Assembly (NCBI GenBank): GCA_003388555.1
Contig: QQVD01000056.1
Span: 1-64,000, forward strand
Source: Acidobacteriota bacterium
Lineage (GTDB): Bacteria > Acidobacteriota > Thermoanaerobaculia > Multivoradales > Multivoraceae
Direction of reading: 5' to 3'
DNA length: 64,000 nucleotides
A program made the position numbers and the translations under genes. Below are positions 10,086-18,740 of the stretch, one piece after another (positions within the stretch are counted from its first letter, which is position 1; every line of letters begins with the position of its first letter). The notes beneath the pieces are model-generated. The model was given only the letters and a program-made list of their open reading frames with translations, was not told where the DNA came from and made no database searches.

Positions 10086-11513
10086 ATGCCTTCATCCGCG
10101 TTCCGCGGCGGCGCGATGGGAGCCCTGGCGCCGCTGCTCCTCTTCCTCGTCGGAGTCACCTGGCTGGGGCTCAGCGGCGCGCCCGACGAGCGCGGCTTCT
10201 GGCCGGTGCTGCTGGCTTCGCTGCTGCTCGCCACCCTCCTGGCCCGCGATCCGGAGGCCTACGCCGAGGCGGCGGTGGAGTTCGTGGCACGACCGGTGGT
10301 GGTGCTGATGCTCCTGGCCTGGATGCTCGCCGGCGCCCTCGGCGCGGTGCTGCGCGCCAGCGGCCTGGTCGACGCCCTGGTGGAGGTCGGCGCCGCGGCG
10401 GGCCTGCGCGGCGGCCTCTGGGTGGGTGCGACCTTCCTGGTCGGAGCACTGCTGTCGACCTCGACCGGCACCTCGCTCGGCACGCTCATCCTCGCAGTGC
10501 CACTCCTCTACCCGGCGGGTGTGGCGCTCGCCGCCGATCCCGTCTGGCTGCTCGGCGCCCTGCTCGGCGGCGCCACCTTCGGCGACAACCTGTCGCCGAT
10601 CAGCGACACCACGATCGCCTCGGCGAGCACCCAGGGAGCTCCCATCGCCCGCGTCGTCAGGAGTCGCCTGCGCTACGCGCTTCCGTGCGGCGCGCTGGCG
10701 CTGATCGCCTTCTCACTGCTCGGTGGTGGCGACGCGGCGCCGCAGCCTGTGGAGGTGCTGCCGCGCGGCGGGCTCGATGCGCTCTGGATGCTGCTCGCTC
10801 CCGCCCTCGTCCTGGTGCTGCTGCTGCGCGGCCGCCACCTGATCGTGGGACTGCTCTGGGGCGTCGGCGCCGCCTGCGCCATCGGTCTGGCGAGTGGCCG
10901 CATCGCGCCTCGCGCTCTGCTCTCGCTCGATCGCGAGAACTTCGTCGCCCGCAGCCTGCTGCTCGACGGTGTCGGCGCCAGCGCCGGTCTGTGCCTGGTC
11001 ACCGTGCTGCTGATGGCCCTGATCGGCGGCTTCGAGACCTCGGGACTGCTCGACCGGCTGCTCTCGTGGGCCGAGCGCCGCGCCCGCGGCCGCAGGACCG
11101 CCGAGTGGGCGAGCTTCGCGGCGATCTCCGGCGCCACCCTGCTGACCACCCACTCCGGCGTGGCGATCCTCTCGGTGGGCACCCTGGTGCGCCGACTCGG
11201 CGAGCGCTTCGCGGTCGCACCGACGAGGCGTGCCAACCTGATCGACCTCACCGTCTGCACCTATCCCTTCCTGCTCCCCTGGTTCATCCCGACGCTGCTG
11301 GCCTCGGGTCTGGCGCGCGGTCTCGCCGGAGCGGCGCCGGGCCCCTTCGAGGTGGGGCTCGCCAACCTCTACTCCTGGCTGCTGCTCGGCCTGACCCTGC
11401 TGGCGATAGCCACGGGCTGGGGCTCGGCGGCCGGCGACGACGAGACCACCTCAGCCACTGCTAGGATCTCGGGGTCCGCCGCGAGGAGTCCCCACCGAAA
11501 CGACGATGCGTGA
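10086..11513 (+). CDS. NhaC-family Na+/H+ antiporter
   Basis: A 475-residue polytopic protein. It carries the NhaC-superfamily signatures STSTGTSLGTL and GATFGDNLSPISDTTIASA in the first half, and TTHSGVAILSVGTL in the second. About eleven to twelve hydrophobic segments are visible. It should exchange sodium, or a related substrate such as an amino-acid-linked ion, for protons at the inner membrane. Its last eight bases overlap the start of the downstream GGDEF gene, which suggests co-expression. A second ATG eleven codons in (MGALAPLLLF) is a plausible alternative start. The C-terminal tail of about 25 residues is hydrophilic and poorly structured. Confidence 0.83.
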   Translation: MPSSAFRGGAMGALAPLLLFLVGVTWLGLSGAPDERGFWPVLLASLLLATLLARDPEAYAEAAVEFVARPVVVLMLLAWMLAGALGAVLRASGLVDALVEVGAAAGLRGGLWVGATFLVGALLSTSTGTSLGTLILAVPLLYPAGVALAADPVWLLGALLGGATFGDNLSPISDTTIASASTQGAPIARVVRSRLRYALPCGALALIAFSLLGGGDAAPQPVEVLPRGGLDALWMLLAPALVLVLLLRGRHLIVGLLWGVGAACAIGLASGRIAPRALLSLDRENFVARSLLLDGVGASAGLCLVTVLLMALIGGFETSGLLDRLLSWAERRARGRRTAEWASFAAISGATLLTTHSGVAILSVGTLVRRLGERFAVAPTRRANLIDLTVCTYPFLLPWFIPTLLASGLARGLAGAAPGPFEVGLANLYSWLLLGLTLLAIATGWGSAAGDDETTSATARISGSAARSPHRNDDA

Positions 11514-12549
11514 CACGGCCCGCATCCCCGATCTCGTCCGCTGGCTCGAGCGTCTCGCTTCGCTCTACGAGCTGCAGCCGATGGCGTGCCGACTGCTGGT
11601 CGGTGTGCGCGACAGCTTCGGCGCCGACTTCGCGGCCCTGGCACTCGACAGCGCCGACTCGTCACCGCGCCGCACCTTGCGGGCGTACTGCCCGTCGCAC
11701 GAGCTGGCGCAGAGCGAAACCCCGCCGCACGACTCCGAGGTGCTCCTCGGCGAAGCCCTGGCCGGTGGCTTCTGGGGCCGACAGGAAGACCGCCTGACGG
11801 TCGCGAGCATCGCCGAGAAGCGCCTGCGCCTGTGCCGCGACGGCACCCTGCTGCTGCGCCTCGAAGTCAGCGGCGGCAACGGCTTCCTACTGGTCGGGCC
11901 GCGTCCCGACAGGGAACCACACAGCCCGCACGACCGCGACCTCCTCGAGCTCGTCGGCCTGCATCTGGCGGTGCTGATCGATCGGGTGCGGCTGCGCGAC
12001 GAGGCGGACCACGATCCGGTGACCGGAACGCTGTCGCGCAACGCCATCTTCGCCAACCTGCGCACGGTGCTGCAGAGCGCCTCGATCGACGACCAGCCGG
12101 TGACCATCGGCATCATCGAGCTCGATCGCCTCGACGAGATCCACCGCACCATCGGCCACCCGGCGGGTGAGAAGCTCACCCGGGCGGTGACCGAGGCGCT
12201 CACCGGCATGCTGCGACCCGGCGACTGGCTCGGCCGCTACGGCGGTGAGGAGTTCCTCGTCATCCTGCCGCAGACCCGACTCAAGGAAGCCAGCACCCTG
12301 CTCGGAGCGATCCGCGAAGAGGTGCGCGGTATGCAGGTCGACGTCGGCACCAGCGAGCTGGCGAGCACCACCCTCTCGATCGGGCTGCTGGCGCTCGAGT
12401 ACGGCGGCACCACCGCGATGGCGCGCTCGCGCATCGAGGATCTCGTCGCGGTCGCCGACTTCGCGTTGCTGCAGGCGAAGCAGAAGGGCGGCGACACGAT
12501 CCACAAGTGGTCGTGGCGTCACGCGCAACCGCTCGGCCCGTGCGCCTGA
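11506..12549 (+). CDS. GAF-like/GGDEF diguanylate cyclase
   Basis: A 347-residue soluble protein. The first 160 residues resemble a GAF sensory domain in length and pattern (LYELQPMACRLLVGVRDSF, then NGFLLVGPRP and LLELVGLHLAVLIDR). Residues from about 170 form a GGDEF domain with the active-site variant RYGGEEFLVILPQ, which remains catalytic in known enzymes, and an RPGD inhibition site placed five residues upstream. It is expected to make cyclic di-GMP in the cytosol under control of the N-terminal domain. It overlaps the NhaC-type gene at its 5' end and the flavoprotein-SelD gene at its 3' end, a compact three-gene arrangement whose logic is not obvious. Confidence 0.85.
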   Translation: MRDTARIPDLVRWLERLASLYELQPMACRLLVGVRDSFGADFAALALDSADSSPRRTLRAYCPSHELAQSETPPHDSEVLLGEALAGGFWGRQEDRLTVASIAEKRLRLCRDGTLLLRLEVSGGNGFLLVGPRPDREPHSPHDRDLLELVGLHLAVLIDRVRLRDEADHDPVTGTLSRNAIFANLRTVLQSASIDDQPVTIGIIELDRLDEIHRTIGHPAGEKLTRAVTEALTGMLRPGDWLGRYGGEEFLVILPQTRLKEASTLLGAIREEVRGMQVDVGTSELASTTLSIGLLALEYGGTTAMARSRIEDLVAVADFALLQAKQKGGDTIHKWSWRHAQPLGPCA

Positions 12550-14864
12550 GCGCGGCGTCCGATCCCTGGCAACCCGGCTCCCCACCGCTGCGCCGCCTGG
12601 TGCTGGTGGGTGGAGGCCACACCCACGTCCAGGTGCTGCGCGACTTCATGATGCGCGGCCTGCCCGAACGCACCGAGGTCACCGTCGTCCTCGACCGACC
12701 GGTGGCGATCTACTCGGGCATGGTGCCGGGTCTGCTGGCGGGCGACTACACCGCCGGCGAGCTCGAGATCGACGTGCGGCCGCTCGCCCGACGGGCCGGT
12801 TGCCGCGTCATCGGTCACGCCTGCACGGCGGTCGATCCCGTGGCGCGCCGCATCGCCCTGCACGGTCGACCGGCGATCGCCTACGACGTCGCCTCTCTCG
12901 ACGTCGGCTCGACCGTCGCCCAGCGCGACCTGCCCGGCGTCGCGCGCCACTGCGTGCCGACCCGTCCGATCGCCGACCTGGTCGAGCGCTACGAGCAGGT
13001 CCTCGTGCGCTGCCGCGAGATCGCCGCCGAGCGGCCACCGCGCATCGTCGTGGTCGGCGCCGGAGCCGGCGGCATCGAGATCGCCTTCAGCGTCGAGGCC
13101 CGGCTGCGCCGTGACACCGGCCTCGCGCCGCACGTGACGGTGGTGCACGCGGCGCAACGGGTTCTCGCCGGTGCCGCCGCCGGCCTGGCGCGCCGCATCG
13201 AACGTCGCGCCGCGACGCGCGGCATCGAGCTGCTCGCACGGCGCCGGGTGTGCTCGGTCGATGCCGACGCGGTGCACCTCGAGGACGGCGAGTCGCTGCC
13301 CGCGGATGCGGTGTTCTGGGTCACCGGCGCCGCCCCGCACGGCTTCCTCCGGGAAGCGCCGCTGCGCGGCGACGACAACGGCTTCGTCCTGGTCCGCGAC
13401 ACCCTGCAGGCGGTGCAGCACGACGACCTGTTCGCGGTCGGCGACTGCGCCAGCCTGGCCAGCGGTGCACCACCCAAGGCCGGGGTCTACGCGGTGCGCC
13501 AGGGCCCGGTGCTGGTCGACAACCTCCGCCGCTGGCTGGCCGGCGAGCGCCTGCGCGAGTACCAGCCGCAGTCTGACTTCCTGACCCTGCTCAATCTCGG
13601 CGACGGGACCGCGGTCGGAAGCAAGTGGGGCGTGCAGGCCGAAGGGCGCGCGGTGCTGCGGCTCAAGGACTGGATCGACCGGCGCTTCATGCGCCGCTTC
13701 CAGCTGCTGTCGCCGCAGGGCGAGGAGCTGCCGGGCTTCGCCATGCGCGACGAGGGGCCGGCGATGGCGTGCGGTGGCTGCGCCGCGAAGGTCGAGCAGG
13801 ACGCTCTCGGTGAAGCTCTCGATCGGCTCGCCGACGAGCTGCCCGTCCCTCCTGCCCGCGGCAACCGGCTGCTGCGCGGGCGCGACGACGTGGCGACCTA
13901 CGCGCTCACCGAGGGCGTCGGCCTGGTGCTCAACGTCGACGGCTTCCGTGCCTTCGTCGACGATCCCTGGCTGGTCGGTCGCTGTGCGGCGCTCAACGCC
14001 CTGTCGGACCTGTGGGCGAAGGCGGCGTCGCCACGCTGCGCTCAGGCCTGGATCACCGTGCCCCAGCAGCTGTCGCCCGAGCTCGCCGGCGAGATGCTGT
14101 TCCAGGTGCTCGCCGGCGCCCGTTCGGCGCTCGACGAGGCAGGGGTCGAGCTGGTCGGCGGCCACTCGACGACAGGCCCGGAGCTCCAGGTCGGCTTCGC
14201 CATCGACGGCGTGCCGGCGGAAACCGAGCCCCGCCTGCTGCTCGCCCAGGCCGAGCTGCAGGCCGGCGACCGCCTGATCCTCACCGGTCGGCTCGGCACC
14301 GGGGTGCTGCTGCACGCGGACATGATGGGGCGTGCACCGGGTCCCTGGGTCGAGACGGCGCTGGCGGCGATGCAGAGCGACCGCGCCGCGATCGGCCAGC
14401 TGGCCCGCGAGCTCGGAGCGCGCGGCGCCACCGACGTCACCGGCTTCGGTCTCGCCGGACACCTGGCGACTCTCGCCGCTCCGTCCGGCGGCCAGGGCTC
14501 GCCGCCGGTTCGGCCCCGCCTCGAGCTGTCGAAGCTGCCCGCCCTCGACGGCGCCGCCGAGCTGCTGCGCCAGGGACTTCGCAGCACCGCTCACTCCCTC
14601 AACCGTGGCCGCATCACCGAGCTCGCTCTGTCTCCGGGCGCCGAGACCCACCCGCTGTTCGAGCTGCTGTTCGATCCGCAGACCTGTGGCGGCCTGCTGA
14701 TCGCGGCGCCGCCCGCGGCCGCCTCGGCGCTCCTCGCCCGCTACGCGGAAGTCGGGATCGAGGCCCGGGGGATCGGCGAAGTCGTCGTGCACGACGGCCG
14801 CGACCACCACCGGATCGAGGTCACGGTAGGCTCGCCTGCGCAGAGCGAGGAGACCGTGAGATGA
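12540..14864 (+). CDS. selD: Bifunctional FAD-dependent oxidoreductase-selenide, water dikinase (SelD)
   Basis: A 774-residue fusion. Residues 1-390 resemble NDH-2-type pyridine nucleotide-disulfide oxidoreductases, with a dinucleotide site LVLVGGGHTHVQVL, a second one IVVVGAGAGGIEIAFS near 168, and LFAVGDCASLASG near 300. From about 405 it is SelD: ACGGCAAKV supplies the catalytic Cys and Lys, followed by GGHSTTGPELQVG, DVTGFGLAGHL and FDPQTCGGLLIA. SelD makes selenophosphate from selenide and ATP; the flavoprotein half may supply or reduce selenium, which is not proven. The catalytic residue is a normal Cys codon (TGC), not selenocysteine. I chose the GTG at 12540, which overlaps the GGDEF stop; GTG 12507 is an alternative. 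Confidence 0.9.
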   Translation: MRLSAASDPWQPGSPPLRRLVLVGGGHTHVQVLRDFMMRGLPERTEVTVVLDRPVAIYSGMVPGLLAGDYTAGELEIDVRPLARRAGCRVIGHACTAVDPVARRIALHGRPAIAYDVASLDVGSTVAQRDLPGVARHCVPTRPIADLVERYEQVLVRCREIAAERPPRIVVVGAGAGGIEIAFSVEARLRRDTGLAPHVTVVHAAQRVLAGAAAGLARRIERRAATRGIELLARRRVCSVDADAVHLEDGESLPADAVFWVTGAAPHGFLREAPLRGDDNGFVLVRDTLQAVQHDDLFAVGDCASLASGAPPKAGVYAVRQGPVLVDNLRRWLAGERLREYQPQSDFLTLLNLGDGTAVGSKWGVQAEGRAVLRLKDWIDRRFMRRFQLLSPQGEELPGFAMRDEGPAMACGGCAAKVEQDALGEALDRLADELPVPPARGNRLLRGRDDVATYALTEGVGLVLNVDGFRAFVDDPWLVGRCAALNALSDLWAKAASPRCAQAWITVPQQLSPELAGEMLFQVLAGARSALDEAGVELVGGHSTTGPELQVGFAIDGVPAETEPRLLLAQAELQAGDRLILTGRLGTGVLLHADMMGRAPGPWVETALAAMQSDRAAIGQLARELGARGATDVTGFGLAGHLATLAAPSGGQGSPPVRPRLELSKLPALDGAAELLRQGLRSTAHSLNRGRITELALSPGAETHPLFELLFDPQTCGGLLIAAPPAAASALLARYAEVGIEARGIGEVVVHDGRDHHRIEVTVGSPAQSEETVR

Positions 14865-15232
14865 GCACCGACACCGCGAGCGAGGGAAGAGCATCGACGA
14901 CCTCGTCGATGCCGGACGACCGGCGCGGGCGGCGCGAGCGCCTGCTCGAGAGCCTGCGCGCAGAGCTCGACCCCGAGCACCTCGACGTCTTCGACGAGAG
15001 CTCCGGCCACAACGTCCCGGAAGGCGCCGAGAGTCACTTCCGGGTGCTGGTGGTCAGCGCCCGCTTCGCCGGCATGCCTCGCATCGCCCGCCACCGCGAG
15101 GTGCACCGGGCCGCGGCGGAGGAGCTCTCCGGCGGCATGCATGCCCTGGCGATCGACGCCTGGACACCGCAGGAGTGGCGCCAGCGTGGCGCACCGTCGC
15201 GCTCGCCCCACTGCCGCGGCGGCGGCCGGTGA
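14861..15232 (+). CDS. BolA family protein
   Basis: A 123-residue protein. After about 30 low-complexity residues comes a complete BolA domain: a helix rich in Leu/Glu (RRERLLESLRAELDPEHLDV), the strand ending in SHFRVLVVSARFAGM, and the helix-turn RIARHREVHRAAAEEL, which holds the conserved region used for DNA or glutaredoxin binding. The C-terminus ends in DAWTPQEW, as in other BolA proteins, plus a short basic tail. BolA proteins partner with monothiol glutaredoxins in iron-sulphur or iron handling. It starts at an ATG that overlaps the stop of selD (ATGA), so the two are probably co-translated, and its own stop overlaps the next gene's proposed GTG. Confidence 0.87.
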   Translation: MSTDTASEGRASTTSSMPDDRRGRRERLLESLRAELDPEHLDVFDESSGHNVPEGAESHFRVLVVSARFAGMPRIARHREVHRAAAEELSGGMHALAIDAWTPQEWRQRGAPSRSPHCRGGGR

Positions 15233-16377
15233 GATCGATCAGGACCGGCGCTGACGGCGACCCGGCACAGGCCCGTCGCGCAGACGATCCGGCCTCCGGC
15301 GCGACACGCGGCGCGTTGCGCACGATCACCACCCTCGACGCCCACACCGCCGGCGAGCCGCTGCGCATCATCACCGGCGGCTTCCCCGAGCCGCAGGGCA
15401 CCACGATGCTCGAGCGGCGGCGCTGGCTGCTCGCGCACGCCGATCCGCTGCGTCGACTGCTGATGCACGAGCCGCGAGGCCACGCCGACATGTACGGCTG
15501 CCTGCCGACGACGCCGGTGTCCGCCACCGGCGACGTCGGCGCGCTCTTCCTGCACAACGAGGGCTCGAGCACCATGTGCGGTCACGCGATCATCGCGCTG
15601 GTCACCGTGGGTCTCGAATGCGGGCTCTTCGCGGTGCGCGATCCCGAGCGCATCGTGATCGACACCCCGGCCGGCGCGGTGATCGCGCGCGCCGCGCGCG
15701 ACGGCACCAGGGTGCGGCGCGTCTCGTTCACCAACGTGCCCTCGTTCGTCTTCGCCCGCGACCTGGAGGTGGACGTCCCCGGGCTCGGCGCATCGGCACG
15801 GCCGCTGCGCTGCGACGTCGCCTTCGGCGGCGCCTTCTACGTCTACGTCAGCGCCGCCGACGTCGGCATCGACCTCGCTGCCGGCTCCGAGCGTACGCCG
15901 TTGAGCGAGATCGTCGCCGCGGCGCGGGCGATCCAGGCGGCGGTCGAGCCGGTCCTGGAGCTGCGACACCCCTCTGGCGCGACCGACCTCGACTACCTCT
16001 ACGGCGTCATCCTCAGCGAGGAGGTGGCGGTGGGCGATGCCGAACGGCGGCGCGCCGCCCGGGGACGCGCGATCACCCGCCGCAGCCGCAACGTCTGTGT
16101 CTTCGCCGACGGCGAGGTCGACCGCTCGCCCACGGGGACCGGCGTCAGCGGCCGGATCGCCCTCGAGCTCGAGCGCGGCGCCGTGGCGCTCGGCGAGCCG
16201 CTGGTGGTCGAGAGTCTCGTCGGCACCTCCTTCACCGTGCGCGCCACCTCTCGCACCTCGGTGGGAGAGCTGCCCGCCGTCGTGCCCGAGGTCTCCGGCT
16301 CGGCCTACCTGACCGGGGAGCACCGTTTCTTCCTCCAGCCGGACGATCCCTTCCCCGGCGGCTTCCTGCTGCGCTGA
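15229..16377 (+). CDS. Proline racemase family enzyme, probable trans-3-hydroxy-L-proline dehydratase
   Basis: A protein of about 382 residues in the proline racemase superfamily (DAHTAGEPLRIITGG, HNEGSSTMCGHAIIA, DRSPTGTGVSGR). The first catalytic position is Cys (MCGH, about residue 116), but the second, Cys in racemases and 4-hydroxyproline epimerases, is Thr here (SPTGTG, about residue 300). That Cys/Thr pair is the signature of trans-3-hydroxy-L-proline dehydratases, which yield pyrroline-2-carboxylate. No other hydroxyproline gene is adjacent. The GTG at 15229 overlaps the BolA stop; a TTG at 15316 would give the more usual N-terminus beginning just before RTITTLDAHTAGEP, so the first 29 residues are uncertain. 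Confidence 0.8.
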   Translation: MRSIRTGADGDPAQARRADDPASGATRGALRTITTLDAHTAGEPLRIITGGFPEPQGTTMLERRRWLLAHADPLRRLLMHEPRGHADMYGCLPTTPVSATGDVGALFLHNEGSSTMCGHAIIALVTVGLECGLFAVRDPERIVIDTPAGAVIARAARDGTRVRRVSFTNVPSFVFARDLEVDVPGLGASARPLRCDVAFGGAFYVYVSAADVGIDLAAGSERTPLSEIVAAARAIQAAVEPVLELRHPSGATDLDYLYGVILSEEVAVGDAERRRAARGRAITRRSRNVCVFADGEVDRSPTGTGVSGRIALELERGAVALGEPLVVESLVGTSFTVRATSRTSVGELPAVVPEVSGSAYLTGEHRFFLQPDDPFPGGFLLR

Positions 16378-16388
16378 GGACGGCGCCC

Positions 16389-17405
16389 TCACTCCGCTGC
16401 CGGCCCCCTGGCCTCCGGACCGCGAGAGATCTCGGCAGCTCTGGGCTCGCCGACGCCCGACACCGCGAGCCCGTCCGGCGCCGCGGAGTCGCGTGGCAGC
16501 GGTCGCACCAGGCGCGCGAAGGCGAGCACCAGCGGCGGCAGAGTCAGCAACAGACCCGCGGCGATCGCGACCAGCACCCAGGCGTTGACCGCCACCGCCC
16601 ACCAGGTCCAGCGCGCCATCGGGCGCTGGAGATGCACCCGCACGATGCCGAGAGCGAGCTCGCGACCGGTGGCGAGGCCGTCGGCGTTCTCGGGCCTGGC
16701 CCGGAGGTCGGCGGCGACGGGCTCGGTCCAACGGTCGCCGATCTCGCGCGGCCGCTCGATCATCCAGGACAGCAGCCGCTGACCGAGACCACGCGCGATC
16801 CAGGTCGGCGCGCCGCGCTCGCCGAGACGCGAGTGGCCGCTCTCGTACGCCTTCAGCGCCCGCCGCAGCGCCCCGTCGGAGAAGCTGCGGGTGAGCTCGC
16901 CCAACGAGTCCACCGGGAAGCGCTCCTCCCCCTCCACCAGGCGCAGCGCCAGCTCCACCTGGCTCAGCAGCGCCGAAGGCTCGTCGCTCGCCGGCGTCTC
17001 GCCCGCCGCCGCCGGTTCCGCGACATCGGGGGGCGGCGGCGGCGCCGCGGCCTCGATCCGCAGCCTCGCCCGCGCCTCCACCAGCGCCCGCTCGGCGCCG
17101 TCGAAGCCGAGCTGCGCCGTCTCCTCGAGCAGCGTCTGTTCGAGCATCAGCCGCCGCGCCGCGTGCGCGCCGCCGAAGAAGCCGCCGGCGAAGGTGAGCA
17201 GGGGCAGTACGGAGACCGCGAGCAGCAGCGCGATGACGCCGAAGGCGAACGGCCGCCTGCGACGCGCTCCTGCGAGCGGCCAGCGCAGAGCCCAGACCAG
17301 GACGACGCCGGCGGCGGCACCCAGCAGCATGCCGCCGACGGTCCACAGCACCGTGCTCGCTCCGTGCACGAGCAGGAAGCCGAGGATCGCCAGGAAGGTC
17401 GACAT
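16389..17405 (-). CDS. Uncharacterised multi-pass membrane protein
   Basis: A 338-residue protein that I do not recognise. It has two hydrophobic helices near the N-terminus (LAILGFLLVHGASTVLW, MLLGAAAGVVLVWAL), a third (FGVIALLLAVSVLPLLTFAGG), a soluble middle part with a proline run (AAPPPPPDVAEP) and a helical acidic segment, and a last hydrophobic helix near residue 285 (AWVLVAIAAGLLLTLPPLVL). The tail is polar. The layout suggests an inner-membrane protein with a central extracytoplasmic or cytosolic domain of about 170 residues. It converges on the hydroxyproline dehydratase gene with an 11-base gap. Confidence 0.6.
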   Translation of the reverse strand: MSTFLAILGFLLVHGASTVLWTVGGMLLGAAAGVVLVWALRWPLAGARRRRPFAFGVIALLLAVSVLPLLTFAGGFFGGAHAARRLMLEQTLLEETAQLGFDGAERALVEARARLRIEAAAPPPPPDVAEPAAAGETPASDEPSALLSQVELALRLVEGEERFPVDSLGELTRSFSDGALRRALKAYESGHSRLGERGAPTWIARGLGQRLLSWMIERPREIGDRWTEPVAADLRARPENADGLATGRELALGIVRVHLQRPMARWTWWAVAVNAWVLVAIAAGLLLTLPPLVLAFARLVRPLPRDSAAPDGLAVSGVGEPRAAEISRGPEARGPAAE

Positions 17406-17604
17406 GGCGCGATGCTACTTCGACGGGCCTACGGTCGCGGCATCAGGGCACAGCCCGGTGGGCCGAGCCGCGCACCAGCGACGCGAATACACTGCCGCGA
17501 GTGATCACCGCTCTCGCACCCTCGCGATCGAACGGCGCACCCGGAGCGCCAGGCGACACGACCCACCTGGACCGGCCCGACCCACCGACTCCCACCCAGA
17601 CCCG

Positions 17605-18717
17605 ATGAGCCCCGAACGCAGAGGCCTCGCCGACCGGCTGACCGGTGCCGCGATCAGCCTCGCAGAACGCGCCCTCGTCCCCGACGCGGCGATCCGACTC
17701 GGCGCCCGACGGCTGTGCCGGGCGAGGCTTCGCGGCGAAGCCGCGAGCCACCGCGCCGCGGGCCCGGTACGCGACGGGCGCGACGACGCGGGTCTCGCCG
17801 ACCCGACCCTGGTCGCCCTCACTTCCGGACCGATCGCGATGGCGCAGGAGCTGGCGAACCAGCAGCACTACGAAGTGCCGGTGGAGTTCTTCCACCAGGT
17901 GCTGGGGCCCCGCCTCAAGTACTCGTGTTGTCTGTGGAGCAGCGGGACCGACGACCTCGATCGTGCCGAGAGCGACATGCTCGAGCTCACCTGCGAGCGC
18001 GCCAGCCTCGTCGACGGCCAGCAGATCCTCGAGCTCGGATGCGGCTGGGGCTCGCTGACCTTGTGGATGGCCCGGCGCTACCCGAACGCGGAGATCCTCG
18101 CGGTGTCGAACTCGCGCTCGCAGCGCCTGTACATCGAGGGGTGCTGCCGCGACGAGGGACTGCGCAACGTCGAGGTACGCACCGCCGACGTCGCTTCGCT
18201 GGAGCTGTCGCAGCACCCGCCCTTCGACCGCGTCATCTCGGTCGAGATGTTCGAGCACCTGCGCAACTGGAGCGCGCTCCTGCACCGGATCGGCGACTGG
18301 CTGGCGCCCGACGGGCGCCTCTTCCTCCACTTCTTCTGCCACCGGCAGTTCGCCTACCTCTACCGCGACGACGGCGCCGGCGACTGGATGGCGCGCAGCT
18401 TCTTCAGCGGCGGTCTGATGCCCTCCTGGGACCTGCTGCGCCAGATCCCCTCGCCACTCGTCGTCGAGCAGCAGTGGAAGGTCTCGGGTCGGCACTACGA
18501 GAGCACCTGCAACGCCTGGCTCGAGCGCCTCGACCGTCACGACGAGGAGGTCCTGAGGGTGTTCGAGGACGTCTACGGCGAAGACGCGGCGGCCCGCTGG
18601 ATCCAGCGCTGGCGGCTCTTCTTCATGGCCTGCGCGGAGCTCTTCGGCTACGCCCAGGGAGAGGAGTGGATGGTCGCGCACGCCCTGCTGGCGCCGCGGC
18701 ACCCGACCGCACGCTGA
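17605..18717 (+). CDS. Cyclopropane-fatty-acyl-phospholipid synthase-like methyltransferase
   Basis: A 370-residue enzyme of the CFA synthase/mycolic acid cyclopropane synthase class of SAM methyltransferases. Visible are the substrate-side motif NQQHYEVPVEFFHQVLGPRLKYSCCLW, the SAM-binding loop ILELGCGWGSLTLWMA (about residue 142), VSNSRSQRLYI, and RVISVEMFEHLRNW, which carries the conserved Glu-Met-Phe-Glu-His block. It probably adds a methylene or methyl group to acyl chains of membrane phospholipids. The ATG at 17605 starts a basic, helical N-terminus; in-frame sequence further upstream is low-complexity and looks non-coding. It converges on the anchor-protein gene. Confidence 0.87.
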   Translation: MSPERRGLADRLTGAAISLAERALVPDAAIRLGARRLCRARLRGEAASHRAAGPVRDGRDDAGLADPTLVALTSGPIAMAQELANQQHYEVPVEFFHQVLGPRLKYSCCLWSSGTDDLDRAESDMLELTCERASLVDGQQILELGCGWGSLTLWMARRYPNAEILAVSNSRSQRLYIEGCCRDEGLRNVEVRTADVASLELSQHPPFDRVISVEMFEHLRNWSALLHRIGDWLAPDGRLFLHFFCHRQFAYLYRDDGAGDWMARSFFSGGLMPSWDLLRQIPSPLVVEQQWKVSGRHYESTCNAWLERLDRHDEEVLRVFEDVYGEDAAARWIQRWRLFFMACAELFGYAQGEEWMVAHALLAPRHPTAR

Positions 18718-18740
18718 GCGCGAAGCTCCGACTCGGTGCG

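Noticed and set aside
12540-14864. Selenocysteine-containing SelD
   Set aside because: The catalytic position is a plain TGC cysteine codon, and no in-frame TGA occurs at that site.
15229-16377. Proline racemase
   Set aside because: The second catalytic Cys is replaced by Thr, which argues for a dehydratase.
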